From contig CAXFIU010000027.1 in the NCBI GenBank assembly GCA_964003245.1, positions 1-18,763 of the forward strand: a DNA stretch of 18,763 nt, written 5' to 3'. A model generated the notes under the pieces. That model had not been told where the DNA came from and made no database searches. It saw only the letters and a list, made by a program, of their open reading frames with translations. Every line of letters begins with the position of its first letter. Position 1 is the stretch's first letter. This DNA comes from MGIIb-O2 sp964003245. Its GTDB lineage: Archaea; Thermoplasmatota; Poseidoniia; Poseidoniales; Thalassarchaeaceae. This document shows, piece by piece, positions 1 through 7,485 of this stretch. The translations under genes were made by a program, and so were the position numbers.

Positions 1-2438
1 GCAGCAAGTGCTGAGATTGAAACATTATTGTCATCATCTAAAGTTAATGTTAGTGTCAAATAACCCGAATCAGATCCCAATGCATCACTTGGCGCATGTA
101 TTCTAAGGTTTGGAGACCAGACTTGTCCTACTCCAATTTCTATAGATTCAATACCTCCAGGAGTTTCATCGCTCCAAGTCCATCCATCTGGTAAGTTCAT
201 ATCATCTATGGATAGACTCCATATTCCTGCCAACCTTCCTGTTGAACGAATATTAGGTGTAAACAAAGAATTTTCGCCAGGCGTTACAATGGTTGGTTCG
301 GTGGGTATTTCAAAACTAGCATTATACGGATTAATAATATTTAATGTGGTAATATGAATATCGTTATCGTATCTTGATTGACTGATATTCCTGTAAGGAT
401 CTAAGACTAGTTTGAATTCATGTTCTCCAAGGTTTCCTGACCACTCCACATTAAATGTCGATAAAGATCCTGAACCTGTAGGGTCAACAGGCTGCATATT
501 ACCGAATCTTTCTTGAGCTATAATCTGATTATCAGCATATAGTATCACATCTGAATCTTCATCAGTCTCCGCTGTGCCTGCATTTTCAAAAGATACAGTA
601 ATAGTAACAGTTTCTCCAGGATCGGGTGCGACTGGGCTGAACTCTATACTTCTACCATCTAGTTGAGGCCTTATATCGGCTATTTCATTTGAAATAATTG
701 TATCTCCCAGAATTAAATCTAAAGTAGCATCTCCATCAATATCTGCCAATGAAGGAGATGACCAAAGTCTATGATTAATTGTAATTGGCGTATTCCAATC
801 AGAGTTTACTCCAGCCATTGTTCCTAAATCTCCGTCATAAGCTCTCAATTCTCTACCGTATGGTACAATTAATTCTGGTTCATCTGTACCATCAATATCC
901 ATCCATATTGGTGAGGCAACTGCGATTCCATCATTTGGTGCACCTTGCGGTTCTAGAATCTCTTTACTCCATGCTTCTTGAGGGTTAGTTCCATCGGTAT
1001 CATCATGACATCCAGCAAATCCATCTCTATTTGTATTCCAACTGTTAGTAGTCCATGTGATCCAACAAACTCTATCGTGGTCGCCATCTCCATCTGTATC
1101 GATAACTATTGGTGCAGAATCTGCATATCCATTAGATGACTCGAAATCCCATATTTTTGTCCCATCACTAACTTCAATGCCATAATATTCTGCTCCATAT
1201 GCTGCACTACTACCATCAAAATCAGATGGTATGGTAATGACCATTTCCATAGCATCATCGGAATCTAAGTTCGCAATAACTGGTCCTGGTAGCCTAATAT
1301 GTGGTACATTCGAATCAAATCCATTCAGGTTTTCTAGCGACTTACCATCCCAGTTCGAATCCCCATCTGCTGCATCCAACTTCCATAACCACATAGCACT
1401 TGTAGAACTCTGAACAGATGTTAATATCACGAAAGCAGTATTTTCATCGGTTTGTACAAATGAAGGGTCTGACGGATGAGTCCCTTTATCTAATGTTTTT
1501 TCCCAAATTGAAGTAGCAGAAGTACCAGTGATATCCAATGCCAAGATAACAGGGTCATCCGAGTTCTTTTCAATCAATGAGAGTACTAATTCTGCGGTCC
1601 CATCTAAATCTAAGTCTGCAAGTAAAGGTTGAGCAGTAGGTTTGTGCCCACCATATGCACTACTCACATAAGGTCCATCTGTACTTCCAATCATTAATGT
1701 TGAATCTGAGTAAGTCCACAATAATTCTGTGACGTGGCTGCCACCCGGTGACCAACCAGTAACTGTACATATTAACTCAGGAGAATATCCTTTTACATAG
1801 AATGTCCCACTTAAATCGAAGGAAACAATGATTTCTTGTTTTCCATCATAGTCTAAATCGACAACTACTGGAGATGCTTTTATTTCATCAGTTTCTCCTA
1901 AATCAACTTCCCACGCAAGATCTGCATCTTCTCCTTCTATAATTCTAAGAAAGCTATGTAGGCTACCTCCAACATCCTCGGTTTGTATGATTATTGTGAA
2001 TAATGAATCTCCTCCACACCTTTCTATAGAATCATCATCAGATACAATCGATTCAGATAGATCGGCAATTGGCGTAGCAAATGCATCAGTCGAATAAACA
2101 TAGTTGTTGTATTGCCAGTTTATTACTGGGTTCACTATTGACTGTAATTCTGTAGCATTTTCGGGGGTGCCTATCCCTGCCCCTCCATCGGGACTATGAT
2201 TGGGAGGAGTTGATTCTCTCCCCGAAGTTCTTCCTGGTTGAGGCCAAGGTTGCCCACCATCTTCCCAAACCGAATCAGAATCTGAGGAATATGACTCAAT
2301 TAATTTCCTATCAATTTCCATGCTATGATTTCCATCATTTGTTAAGAATCCGGAATGAGGCATTAGTACTAAAAGAGATGTCATAATCAAACAAATAGTA
2401 ACTTTGTTCAATTGACTTGACATAGTGAACCCTCGCAT
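1..2438 (-). CDS. Secreted FG-GAP-like repeat protein with CARDB-like domain (partial, C-terminus beyond window)
   Basis: One minus-strand frame stays open from an ATG at 2438 to the window edge; I checked that distant motifs share the same phase. A second in-frame ATG five codons later (2423) could be the start. The N-terminus has a Lys/Arg-containing stretch followed by a hydrophobic core (VTICLIMTSLLVLM), a signal peptide for export. Six Asp-rich motifs of the type DxDxDGxxE followed by a beta strand occur near residues 193, 275, 393, 448, 515 and 562 (for example DLDYDGKQEIIV and DIDGDATLDLILGD). These resemble FG-GAP/VCBS calcium-binding blades of beta-propellers. Around residues 600-700 a segment beginning VAPDPGETVTITVSFENAG looks like a CARDB adhesion-type beta-sandwich. 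Inferred role: extracellular or surface-attached protein, perhaps ligand or polymer binding. The C-terminal anchor is not visible. Confidence 0.88.
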   Translation of the reverse strand, partial: MRGFTMSSQLNKVTICLIMTSLLVLMPHSGFLTNDGNHSMEIDRKLIESYSSDSDSVWEDGGQPWPQPGRTSGRESTPPNHSPDGGAGIGTPENATELQSIVNPVINWQYNNYVYSTDAFATPIADLSESIVSDDDSIERCGGDSLFTIIIQTEDVGGSLHSFLRIIEGEDADLAWEVDLGETDEIKASPVVVDLDYDGKQEIIVSFDLSGTFYVKGYSPELICTVTGWSPGGSHVTELLWTYSDSTLMIGSTDGPYVSSAYGGHKPTAQPLLADLDLDGTAELVLSLIEKNSDDPVILALDITGTSATSIWEKTLDKGTHPSDPSFVQTDENTAFVILTSVQSSTSAMWLWKLDAADGDSNWDGKSLENLNGFDSNVPHIRLPGPVIANLDSDDAMEMVITIPSDFDGSSAAYGAEYYGIEVSDGTKIWDFESSNGYADSAPIVIDTDGDGDHDRVCWITWTTNSWNTNRDGFAGCHDDTDGTNPQEAWSKEILEPQGAPNDGIAVASPIWMDIDGTDEPELIVPYGRELRAYDGDLGTMAGVNSDWNTPITINHRLWSSPSLADIDGDATLDLILGDTIISNEIADIRPQLDGRSIEFSPVAPDPGETVTITVSFENAGTAETDEDSDVILYADNQIIAQERFGNMQPVDPTGSGSLSTFNVEWSGNLGEHEFKLVLDPYRNISQSRYDNDIHITTLNIINPYNASFEIPTEPTIVTPGENSLFTPNIRSTGRLAGIWSLSIDDMNLPDGWTWSDETPGGIESIEIGVGQVWSPNLRIHAPSDALGSDSGYLTLTLTLDDDNNVSISALA

Positions 2439-2492
2439 CAGGGTCTAAATGGGGTTCAATACCCACTTGAACATTCGCACTAAACTATCATC

Positions 2493-2507
2493 CAGACCTA
2501 CGGTCTG
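2493..2507. repeat. Perfect 6-bp inverted repeat in the divergent intergenic region
   Basis: CAGACC-TAC-GGTCTG, a 15-bp dyad lying between the secreted-protein gene and rpo7. It could be an operator for a dimeric regulator of either gene or a small hairpin in the upstream transcript. Only the symmetry is seen; function is inferred. Confidence 0.4.
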
Positions 2508-2551
2508 TGAGGTAAATCTCATTTTCCGAAGTCATTAATCATCCGTTGTGC

Positions 2552-2557
2552 TTATAC
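2552..2557 (+). promoter_or_regulatory. Possible TATA box for the rpo7 operon
   Basis: TTATAC in otherwise non-coding sequence. Archaeal TATA boxes are centred about 26 nt before the transcript start, which would put initiation near 2580, exactly where the outer stem of the structured leader begins. A short match, so supported mainly by position. Confidence 0.35.
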
Positions 2558-2579
2558 AGGGGAGGTAAGTCGGCGACTC

Positions 2580-2679
2580 AACGGACTTCTCCTCTGGAGG
2601 CTTTGCCGATGAGGGACGGGGGGTCTTCTGCCTTCCTCCGACAAACCTCGGAGCAGTCCGTTTAATGGAGGAAAAAGGC
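2580..2679 (+). promoter_or_regulatory. GC-rich structured 5' leader of rpo7 with possible anti-Shine-Dalgarno switch
   Basis: This stretch is much more GC-rich than its surroundings. An 8-bp perfect stem closes it: AACGGACT (2580-2587) with AGTCCGTT (2655-2662). Inside are CTCC-TCT-GGAG (2589-2599), GGC-TTT-GCC (2599-2607, alternative to part of the former) and CTCCGA-CAAACC-TCGGAG (2636-2653). TTCCTCC at 2633-2639 is perfectly complementary to GGAGGAA at 2667-2673, the ribosome binding site of rpo7. That pairing cannot coexist with the CTCCGA hairpin, so two exclusive folds exist on paper: one frees and one masks the ribosome binding site. It could instead be a separate small RNA gene. It does not match tRNA, 5S, SRP RNA or RNase P RNA consensus elements that I know. 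Confidence 0.45.
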
Positions 2680-3228
2680 ATGTACAGCATAGTCACCCGC
2701 GAAGATACAATAAGAATACCTGCAGAATATATTCGTGCAGGACGTAATCTAGTTGACCACATAGATGAATTAGCAAATGACGCATTCGAAGGTCGATTTG
2801 ACCCAGATGAAAACTACACAGTTTTAACATTTGATCACGAACCCTTAGGACGTGGAAAAATCATTCATGGAGATGGTGCTATTTATCAGCGTGTTAAGTT
2901 CAAGGCTTTATTATTCAATATGGAGAATAATGAAGTTGTAGATGGTTATGCCTCTGAAATTTCTGAATATGGAGCATTCGTGAGAATAGGGCCAATGGAA
3001 GCTTTATTACACAAATCGCAGATTCTTGACGAACCTATTAATGTGAACTTAGGGGTTAAGAGAATTGAGGGTGCCTCAAGTGGGAAGTATCTAGAAGAGG
3101 GTTCTTACATACGTTCTCGTGTAGTCTCTAAGGCAATTAATCAGAATGATCCTAGAGCAAGTAAGATTGGATTAAATTGTAAAATGGATGGACTTGGCGC
3201 ATATTCTTGGATTCAGGAGCAGGATTAA
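2680..3228 (+). CDS. rpo7: DNA-directed RNA polymerase subunit Rpo7 (RpoE1)
   Basis: Archaeal counterpart of eukaryotic RPB7; with Rpo4 it forms the stalk of RNA polymerase, assisting open-complex formation and binding nascent RNA. The N-terminus MYSIVTREDTIRIPAEYI is typical of the family's RNP-like domain (residues 1 to about 80). Residues from about 82 on (VVDGYASEISEYGAFVRIG) form the S1/OB-type RNA-binding domain. At 182 residues it is close to the usual 185-190. I chose the ATG at 2680, not the in-frame ATG at 2665, because GGAGG at 2667-2671 lies 8 nt before 2680 and family members begin at this Met. It is the first gene of a packed cluster; spt4 starts one base after its stop. Confidence 0.95.
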   Translation: MYSIVTREDTIRIPAEYIRAGRNLVDHIDELANDAFEGRFDPDENYTVLTFDHEPLGRGKIIHGDGAIYQRVKFKALLFNMENNEVVDGYASEISEYGAFVRIGPMEALLHKSQILDEPINVNLGVKRIEGASSGKYLEEGSYIRSRVVSKAINQNDPRASKIGLNCKMDGLGAYSWIQEQD

Positions 3229-3229
3229 A

Positions 3230-3448
3230 ATGGCTAAGCAACCATTTGCTTGTGGCGAATGCTATCGTATATTGCCAGATCCTGAAAATAAAAAAGACAT
3301 CCCTCAATGTAAACATTGTCCGAATGCACCTGTGACTACTGATTGGCAGGGCTATGTGATAATTCTTAATCCCAAGCGATCTGAAGTGGCAGCGCGACTG
3401 AATGTAACAAGTCCTGGAACTTATGCTCTGAAGGTAAATATAAGATAA
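3230..3448 (+). CDS. spt4: Transcription elongation factor Spt4 (RpoE2)
   Basis: Small zinc protein that binds Spt5 and helps clamp RNA polymerase on DNA for processive elongation. The 72-residue product has the expected four-cysteine site, CGEC at 8-11 and CKHC at 27-30, followed by the family's TTDWQGYVIILNPKRSEVA region, which contacts the Spt5 NGN domain. The ATG at 3230 is preferred over an upstream ATG at 3188: that one lies inside rpo7 and adds a non-family N-terminus, and GGAG (3216-3219) sits 10 nt before 3230. Spt4 next to Rpo7 is the classical archaeal arrangement. Confidence 0.95.
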   Translation: MAKQPFACGECYRILPDPENKKDIPQCKHCPNAPVTTDWQGYVIILNPKRSEVAARLNVTSPGTYALKVNIR

Positions 3449-3461
3449 GGAGGAAATAAAT

Positions 3462-3767
3462 ATGCAAATAATTGAAAGAAAAGAAAACCCACTACTTGGG
3501 AGAGTTGAATTAACCTTTGAATGGAATCATACAAACCTCCCTACTCCAACACTTTCCGAAATGATAAATGCTGCTGCAAAAGCCGAACCCGGCTCGAAAA
3601 AAGAATTGATCTTTGTTAAGAATGTAAATACTCGATATGGGAGACCATTAACTACTGGAACTGCACTGATTTATGATTCGGAAGAATCAGCATCATTAGA
3701 ACCAAAATTTATTGTAGATAGGCATGAAAAGACTCGTGCTCCAAAAGAAACAGGAGGAGATGAATAA
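3462..3767 (+). CDS. rps24e: 30S ribosomal protein S24e
   Basis: Archaeal/eukaryotic small-subunit ribosomal protein of 101 residues, near the usual size. The opening MQIIERKENPLLGR and the central VKNVNTRYGRPLTTGTALIY segment are diagnostic of S24e. GGAGG (3449-3453) directly follows the spt4 stop codon and is 8 nt from the ATG, the strongest ribosome binding site in the cluster. In many euryarchaea a small kinase gene lies between spt4 and rps24e; here there is none. Its stop codon overlaps the start of rps27ae by one base. Confidence 0.95.
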   Translation: MQIIERKENPLLGRVELTFEWNHTNLPTPTLSEMINAAAKAEPGSKKELIFVKNVNTRYGRPLTTGTALIYDSEESASLEPKFIVDRHEKTRAPKETGGDE

Positions 3768-3943
3768 TGGCAGAAGGACCTAATCCACAATCTAAGTGGT
3801 CAAAATATTCAGTAGAGGGTGATTCTTTAGTTCGTAAAGGCGAGTTTTGCCCTAATTGTGGCCCAGGCGTCTTCTTGGGAATTCATAATGACAGGAAAGT
3901 TTGTGGCAAGTGTGGTTACAATTCAAATGATGAAGAAGAATAA
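3767..3943 (+). CDS. rps27ae: 30S ribosomal protein S27ae
   Basis: A 58-residue zinc-ribbon ribosomal protein, the archaeal form without the ubiquitin fusion seen in eukaryotes. A four-cysteine site is present at C28/C31 (CPNC) and C46/C49 (CGKC), with the typical GEFCPNCGPGVFLG and CGKCGY segments. The C-terminus is acidic (NDEEE). GGAGG at 3753-3757 lies 9 nt before the ATG, and the start overlaps the rps24e stop in TAATG, so translation is probably coupled. Its stop codon (3941-3943) touches the stop codon of the opposing gene. Confidence 0.94.
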   Translation: MAEGPNPQSKWSKYSVEGDSLVRKGEFCPNCGPGVFLGIHNDRKVCGKCGYNSNDEEE

Positions 3944-4846
3944 CTAAATTCTAATTTCTTCCCATTTCCCATCATTGGTAAGGACATTGTTTTCAATAAT
4001 GCCGATGCCGATATTTTCTCTTGGCACAATTATTAAATTTCCATCTTTATTCAGTTTCCCATCATGTCTCCATCCAGTCCAGATCCAATCGCCTTTGATG
4101 TTTTTAACATCATAAACTGGTCCTGAAACTTTGTAAATTTTTGGTTTTTCAGCTAATGACGACAGAGTTGCAAAACATTTCCCATTCAGTTTAATAAACC
4201 AACCTTCATCTTTTTCATAAAGAAATCCAGTAATTATTTCTGGCATTTTAAGAACTCCTTTTTTGATTATATTTGCTTCGTTATCCATAATGGCAAATCC
4301 TCCTGCCTTTGAAATTAATACTATACCTTCTTCAGTATTTACAAATCCAATTATTTCATCTAATGAGTTTATTTTTTCAATATCTTTCCATTTAGGAATC
4401 TCAGATCTCCATATTTCATTTGATTCGCTATCGATTCTGTAAATACCTCTATTTATCGTAGAAAAACAAATTGAATTATCAACCTCTGATAATGCAGTTG
4501 GTTCAGAATCCAGTATCTGTGACCAAGTACTAGATGAAGGATGTAGATGAAAATTTAATTTATTACTCCTTAAATCGGCCTTTTTTTCGCCATTTACCCA
4601 TTCTTCATTCAAATCAAATGCAGCCATTCTCGCCTGTCTAAGTTCTCTTTCGATCCAAACTCCTATCCACCTTTCCCCTACTATTGTACTTGATGTAATC
4701 ATAGCAGGAAATGGTTGACTAACATCTGCAATAGGATTTAGGTTTTCATCAACTTTCAGCAATTGACCGGATACGCCTGAGATTACATGTATCTTCTCTC
4801 CAGAGTCTATTTTAATAGGTGCAAAACCTATTTCTGAAGTTCCCAT
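3944..4846 (-). CDS. Uncharacterised protein, possible beta-propeller
   Basis: A 300-residue soluble protein that I do not recognise. It is rich in short beta-strand-like segments, with aromatic motifs repeated at intervals (GERWIGVWIE, DEGWFIKLNG, GDWIWTGWRHDG) and strand-turn patterns such as HVISGVSGQLLKVDENLN and RGIYRIDSESNEIWR. These recall PQQ/WD-like propeller blades, but no canonical repeat signature is clear. No signal peptide or TM helix is seen, so it is probably cytoplasmic. I chose the ATG at 4846 because GAGGAG (4853-4858) lies 6 nt upstream of it; the longer frame would begin with TTG at 4876. It converges on rps27ae with no spacer and diverges from dtdA. The fold is inferred by eye only. 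Confidence 0.8.
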   Translation of the reverse strand: MGTSEIGFAPIKIDSGEKIHVISGVSGQLLKVDENLNPIADVSQPFPAMITSSTIVGERWIGVWIERELRQARMAAFDLNEEWVNGEKKADLRSNKLNFHLHPSSSTWSQILDSEPTALSEVDNSICFSTINRGIYRIDSESNEIWRSEIPKWKDIEKINSLDEIIGFVNTEEGIVLISKAGGFAIMDNEANIIKKGVLKMPEIITGFLYEKDEGWFIKLNGKCFATLSSLAEKPKIYKVSGPVYDVKNIKGDWIWTGWRHDGKLNKDGNLIIVPRENIGIGIIENNVLTNDGKWEEIRI

Positions 4847-4852
4847 GTTAAA

Positions 4853-4858
4853 CTCCTC
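4853..4858 (-). promoter_or_regulatory. Ribosome binding site deciding the start of the 300-residue orphan
   Basis: GAGGAG on the minus strand, 6 nt before the ATG at 4846. It supports this ATG over the TTG thirty bases upstream. Confidence 0.6.
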
Positions 4859-4921
4859 TAAAGGCCAGTGTTTCAAGGTGTGGTTCAGAGGATTGAAAAT
4901 TAAACTCTCTTTGGGATGCTT

Positions 4922-5860
4922 ATGGGAGTACTTGTAGTGGCTTCTAAATCCGATACTGCATCAATGACATTATATGATGCTATGAGGCGTTTAGATGGTT
5001 GGAGTGAGTCTTTTTCTTCATCTCTAGGAGATTATTATATCCATGAATGCAATAGAGTATATCTATTATTAATTGACCAAATTCATATTAGAGCAGATGA
5101 TATAGATCTCATTTTTAGTGAAAATACTAATCTCTCTGTTGATGAGGTACTCATCTTATCTAGACATGTTTCGCGTTCTAATACGCCTGCAATGACTTTG
5201 CATGCTATCGGAATCCCTGGTATTTTGCCATATGGTGAGGAAGGAAAATCGGGAGGAAGAAATGGGATATTAGTTCCTCCAAGCAAATATTTTGCATCAT
5301 TATTCAGGAGAATGAACGAGTTAGCTAGAGAGAAAAAATTAGATGATGATTTCGATTTAACCCTAGAAACAACTCATCATGGCCCCATATTAAAAACGCC
5401 TACCTTGTATATTGAAATTGGTTCAACCGATAATGAATGGAGCAGAGAAGATGTAGCTGAATGTTGGGCCGAAGTAATCTCAGATGTATTAGGGATGTTT
5501 GATGATGAATTAAAATATTTCAATCCAAATTCGGAAGTTATGATTGGTTTCGGTGGTGGCCACTATGCTCCGAGACATAAAGCAGTAATTATTGACTCAG
5601 AAATCAACTTGGGTCACGTTATAGCAAATTATTCTTTAATTTTCGATCAAAAATCTGAATCTCAAATTCCTTCGGGACCATGGTCTGAATGTATTAAAAA
5701 TGTGGTTGATTCAACAAAAATCTCTTTCCCTAATAATAGGATCTTTGCTCATTTAGATAGGAAATCATTCAAGGGTTGGGAACGTTCTGCAATTATTCAA
5801 AGATTGGAAGAATTAGGTATAGAAGTTAGACGTGGCAAGCAAATCTCTCAAAGAGAATAA
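4922..5860 (+). CDS. dtdA: D-aminoacyl-tRNA deacylase, archaeal DtdA (DTD2/GEK1) type
   Basis: Hydrolyses the ester bond of D-amino acids mischarged onto tRNA, recycling the tRNA and keeping D-residues out of proteins. Family signatures appear in order (312-residue numbering): ASKSDTAS near the N-terminus, SRHVSRSNTPAMTLHA at 80-95, TTHHGP at 150-155, EIGSTDNEW at 165-173, GFGGGHYAPR at 209-218 and GHVIANYS at 231-238. The His-rich motifs belong to the metal-dependent active site of this family. An ATG at 4916 is also in frame. I prefer 4922 because the N-terminus then matches family spacing and the AT-rich TATA-like stretch at 4896-4904 would suit a leaderless transcript. The 3' end overlaps the proline dehydrogenase gene by 29 bp, implying co-transcription. 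Confidence 0.94.
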   Translation: MGVLVVASKSDTASMTLYDAMRRLDGWSESFSSSLGDYYIHECNRVYLLLIDQIHIRADDIDLIFSENTNLSVDEVLILSRHVSRSNTPAMTLHAIGIPGILPYGEEGKSGGRNGILVPPSKYFASLFRRMNELAREKKLDDDFDLTLETTHHGPILKTPTLYIEIGSTDNEWSREDVAECWAEVISDVLGMFDDELKYFNPNSEVMIGFGGGHYAPRHKAVIIDSEINLGHVIANYSLIFDQKSESQIPSGPWSECIKNVVDSTKISFPNNRIFAHLDRKSFKGWERSAIIQRLEELGIEVRRGKQISQRE

Positions 5861-6860
5861 TCAAATCTTTAATTCTCTTCGACAGTCTATGGGAGTGATT
5901 GGGAAAATCATTGTTAGTTTGATGCCAATTGCTCCAAAATTTTTAGTTAAGCGTATAGCAGGCCGTTATGTCGCAGGATCAAATCTTGAATCAGCAATAG
6001 ATTTAATGAAGAAAATGTCAGAAGAGCATACCTGTTTTACTATTGATGTACTAGGGGAAGAGATTAATGATCTCGAAGAAGCAAGGTACTTTGTTGATGA
6101 ATATTCTAGAGTGTTGGATTCTATAGTCTCCAACCAGATTAATGCAAATATATCTTTGAAGCCAACTGCTTTTGGATTATTAATTGATAAAAATGTAGCA
6201 TTATCAAATATTGAAGAGATTCTAAAAAAGGCTGCCTCAAATGATATTTTTGTTAGATTAGATATGGAAGACCATAGAGTCACTCAGGAAACTATTGATG
6301 TAGTTTTGGAAATGCAAGAAAAAGGATTCCAGAATATAGGGACGGTTTTACAAGGTAGGCTATTTAGAACTAAAGAGGATATTGTTAAAATTTGTAAAAA
6401 ATTAGGGCCTCTTTCTGACTTTAGAATTTGTAAAGGAATTTATTTAGAATCAGAAGAAATTTCTTATACAAAATATCAAGAAATAGTAGATTCAACTAAT
6501 GAATGTATAGATTTAATGTTAGAAATGGGTTGTTACACTGCTATTGCCTCACACGATATCCCAATAATCGAACACAGTATAGAAAAATTACATGATATGA
6601 ATATGTCAGTAAATAATGACTCAAGAGATAACTCCTTTGGAATTAGAGTCGGAAAGGGTCCTGGATATGAGTTCCAATTTCTTCTAGGAGTTCGAGGAAA
6701 TCTTAGAAGAAAATTAGCATCTGAGGGACATTTGACTAGAGTTTATGTCCCTTATGGCACGAAATGGTATGAGTATGGAGTTAGGAGAATTCGAGAAAAT
6801 CCCGATATTGCTTGGCACGTTACTAAAACAATTATTATGCCTTGGACTAACCGAAAATAA
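5832..6860 (+). CDS. Proline dehydrogenase (PRODH, FAD-dependent)
   Basis: Oxidises L-proline to pyrroline-5-carboxylate on a TIM barrel with FAD, feeding electrons to the respiratory chain. It resembles the monofunctional PRODH of Bacillus and Deinococcus (about 300 residues). Conserved elements, numbered from the GTG start: AGRYVAG near 46, LDMEDHR with D144/E146, GTVLQGRLFR, ICKGIYLE with K201, SHDIP with H241, EFQFLLGVR with E280/Q282, VYVPYGTKWYEYGVRRIRENP with Y315 and R318/R319. The last pair matches the Arg-Arg that grips the proline carboxylate in PutA. The start is uncertain: GTG at 5832 overlaps dtdA by 29 bp, while an in-frame ATG at 5889 gives 323 residues, nearer the family size. 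The partner P5C dehydrogenase is not in the window. PRODH is scattered in archaea, so acquisition from bacteria is plausible but untested. Confidence 0.93.
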   Translation: MASKSLKENNQIFNSLRQSMGVIGKIIVSLMPIAPKFLVKRIAGRYVAGSNLESAIDLMKKMSEEHTCFTIDVLGEEINDLEEARYFVDEYSRVLDSIVSNQINANISLKPTAFGLLIDKNVALSNIEEILKKAASNDIFVRLDMEDHRVTQETIDVVLEMQEKGFQNIGTVLQGRLFRTKEDIVKICKKLGPLSDFRICKGIYLESEEISYTKYQEIVDSTNECIDLMLEMGCYTAIASHDIPIIEHSIEKLHDMNMSVNNDSRDNSFGIRVGKGPGYEFQFLLGVRGNLRRKLASEGHLTRVYVPYGTKWYEYGVRRIRENPDIAWHVTKTIIMPWTNRK

Positions 6861-6876
6861 ATCAAAATGCTTTATT

Positions 6877-7485
6877 TCAATTATTATCTTCTGGGACATG
6901 TAAGTAGATTCTTCTAATCTCACTGGCGATTCTTTTCCCATTTAGAGTTCTTCCTTTACCTGTATGGAGAGCTCTGATCCTCCATCTTCTTCCATTCATT
7001 TGCATAATGGAGCCACAGGAAAAAATTCTATCTGGCTCGCATTCTATACTGCTAGGCACACTAATATCTCCTTCAGTCATTGTGATAGGAACTATCGTTC
7101 GGTCAACTCTAACTGCCCACATTGCAGATATTTCCCCAGCATTTAGATTTCTACATTCTCTAGAAGTAGAATCTTCTATCCTTGTAATTCTATAGGTTTG
7201 TTCCTCGTGCTGGAAGTAATCATTTTTGTTTATTTTTTCATCTTCATCTGCTTCAATTAATGACAATTCACTATCCATTCTATCCGATAATGTCGTTTTA
7301 ATTAACACTGATTTAGGAGGCCTTAACTGTAGGTTATGGACATTACTACAAACAACACATCTGATCAACAAATCTTCTCCATTCCCTCTTAAGTTTCTTT
7401 TAAGAATCTCATGTTCAGTCATTTTTGCACATTCAGGACATACTGCAGCATCAAATACTTCTTCATCGATGTCCGTATCTTCCAT
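6877..7485 (-). CDS. HVO_0476-like zinc-finger protein
   Basis: A 202-residue protein resembling the uncharacterised archaeal HVO_0476 zinc-finger family. An N-terminal treble-clef or ribbon-like site has C16/C19 (CPEC) and C43/C46 (CVVC), flanked by the family-like HEILKR and VHNLQLRPPKSV segments. The rest is predicted beta-rich, including YRITRIEDSTSRECRNLNAGEISAMWAVRVDRT and a C-terminal RRWRIRALHTGKGRTLNGKRIASEIRRIYLH that resembles the basic C-terminal half of the family. Function is unknown; a nucleic-acid or ribosome-associated role is a guess from the zinc site and basic tail. It is convergent with the proline dehydrogenase (16 bp gap) and divergent from the methyltransferase-like gene. 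Confidence 0.78.
   Translation of the reverse strand: MEDTDIDEEVFDAAVCPECAKMTEHEILKRNLRGNGEDLLIRCVVCSNVHNLQLRPPKSVLIKTTLSDRMDSELSLIEADEDEKINKNDYFQHEEQTYRITRIEDSTSRECRNLNAGEISAMWAVRVDRTIVPITMTEGDISVPSSIECEPDRIFSCGSIMQMNGRRWRIRALHTGKGRTLNGKRIASEIRRIYLHVPEDNN

Noticed and set aside
785..1413. Short plus-strand frames within the left-edge gene
   Set aside because: Antisense shadows of the secreted repeat protein, whose frame is consistent over 800 codons.
2580..2662. Possible tRNA, SRP RNA, RNase P RNA or 5S RNA in the GC-rich patch
   Set aside because: No T-loop, no SRP helix 8 motif and no RNase P conserved regions on either strand; the length is also wrong for SRP, RNase P or 5S RNA.
2535..2762. 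Minus-strand open frame of 75 codons across the rpo7 leader
   Set aside because: It covers the GC-rich structured leader and the start of rpo7 in antisense, has Pro/Ser-rich low-complexity content, and has no family resemblance.
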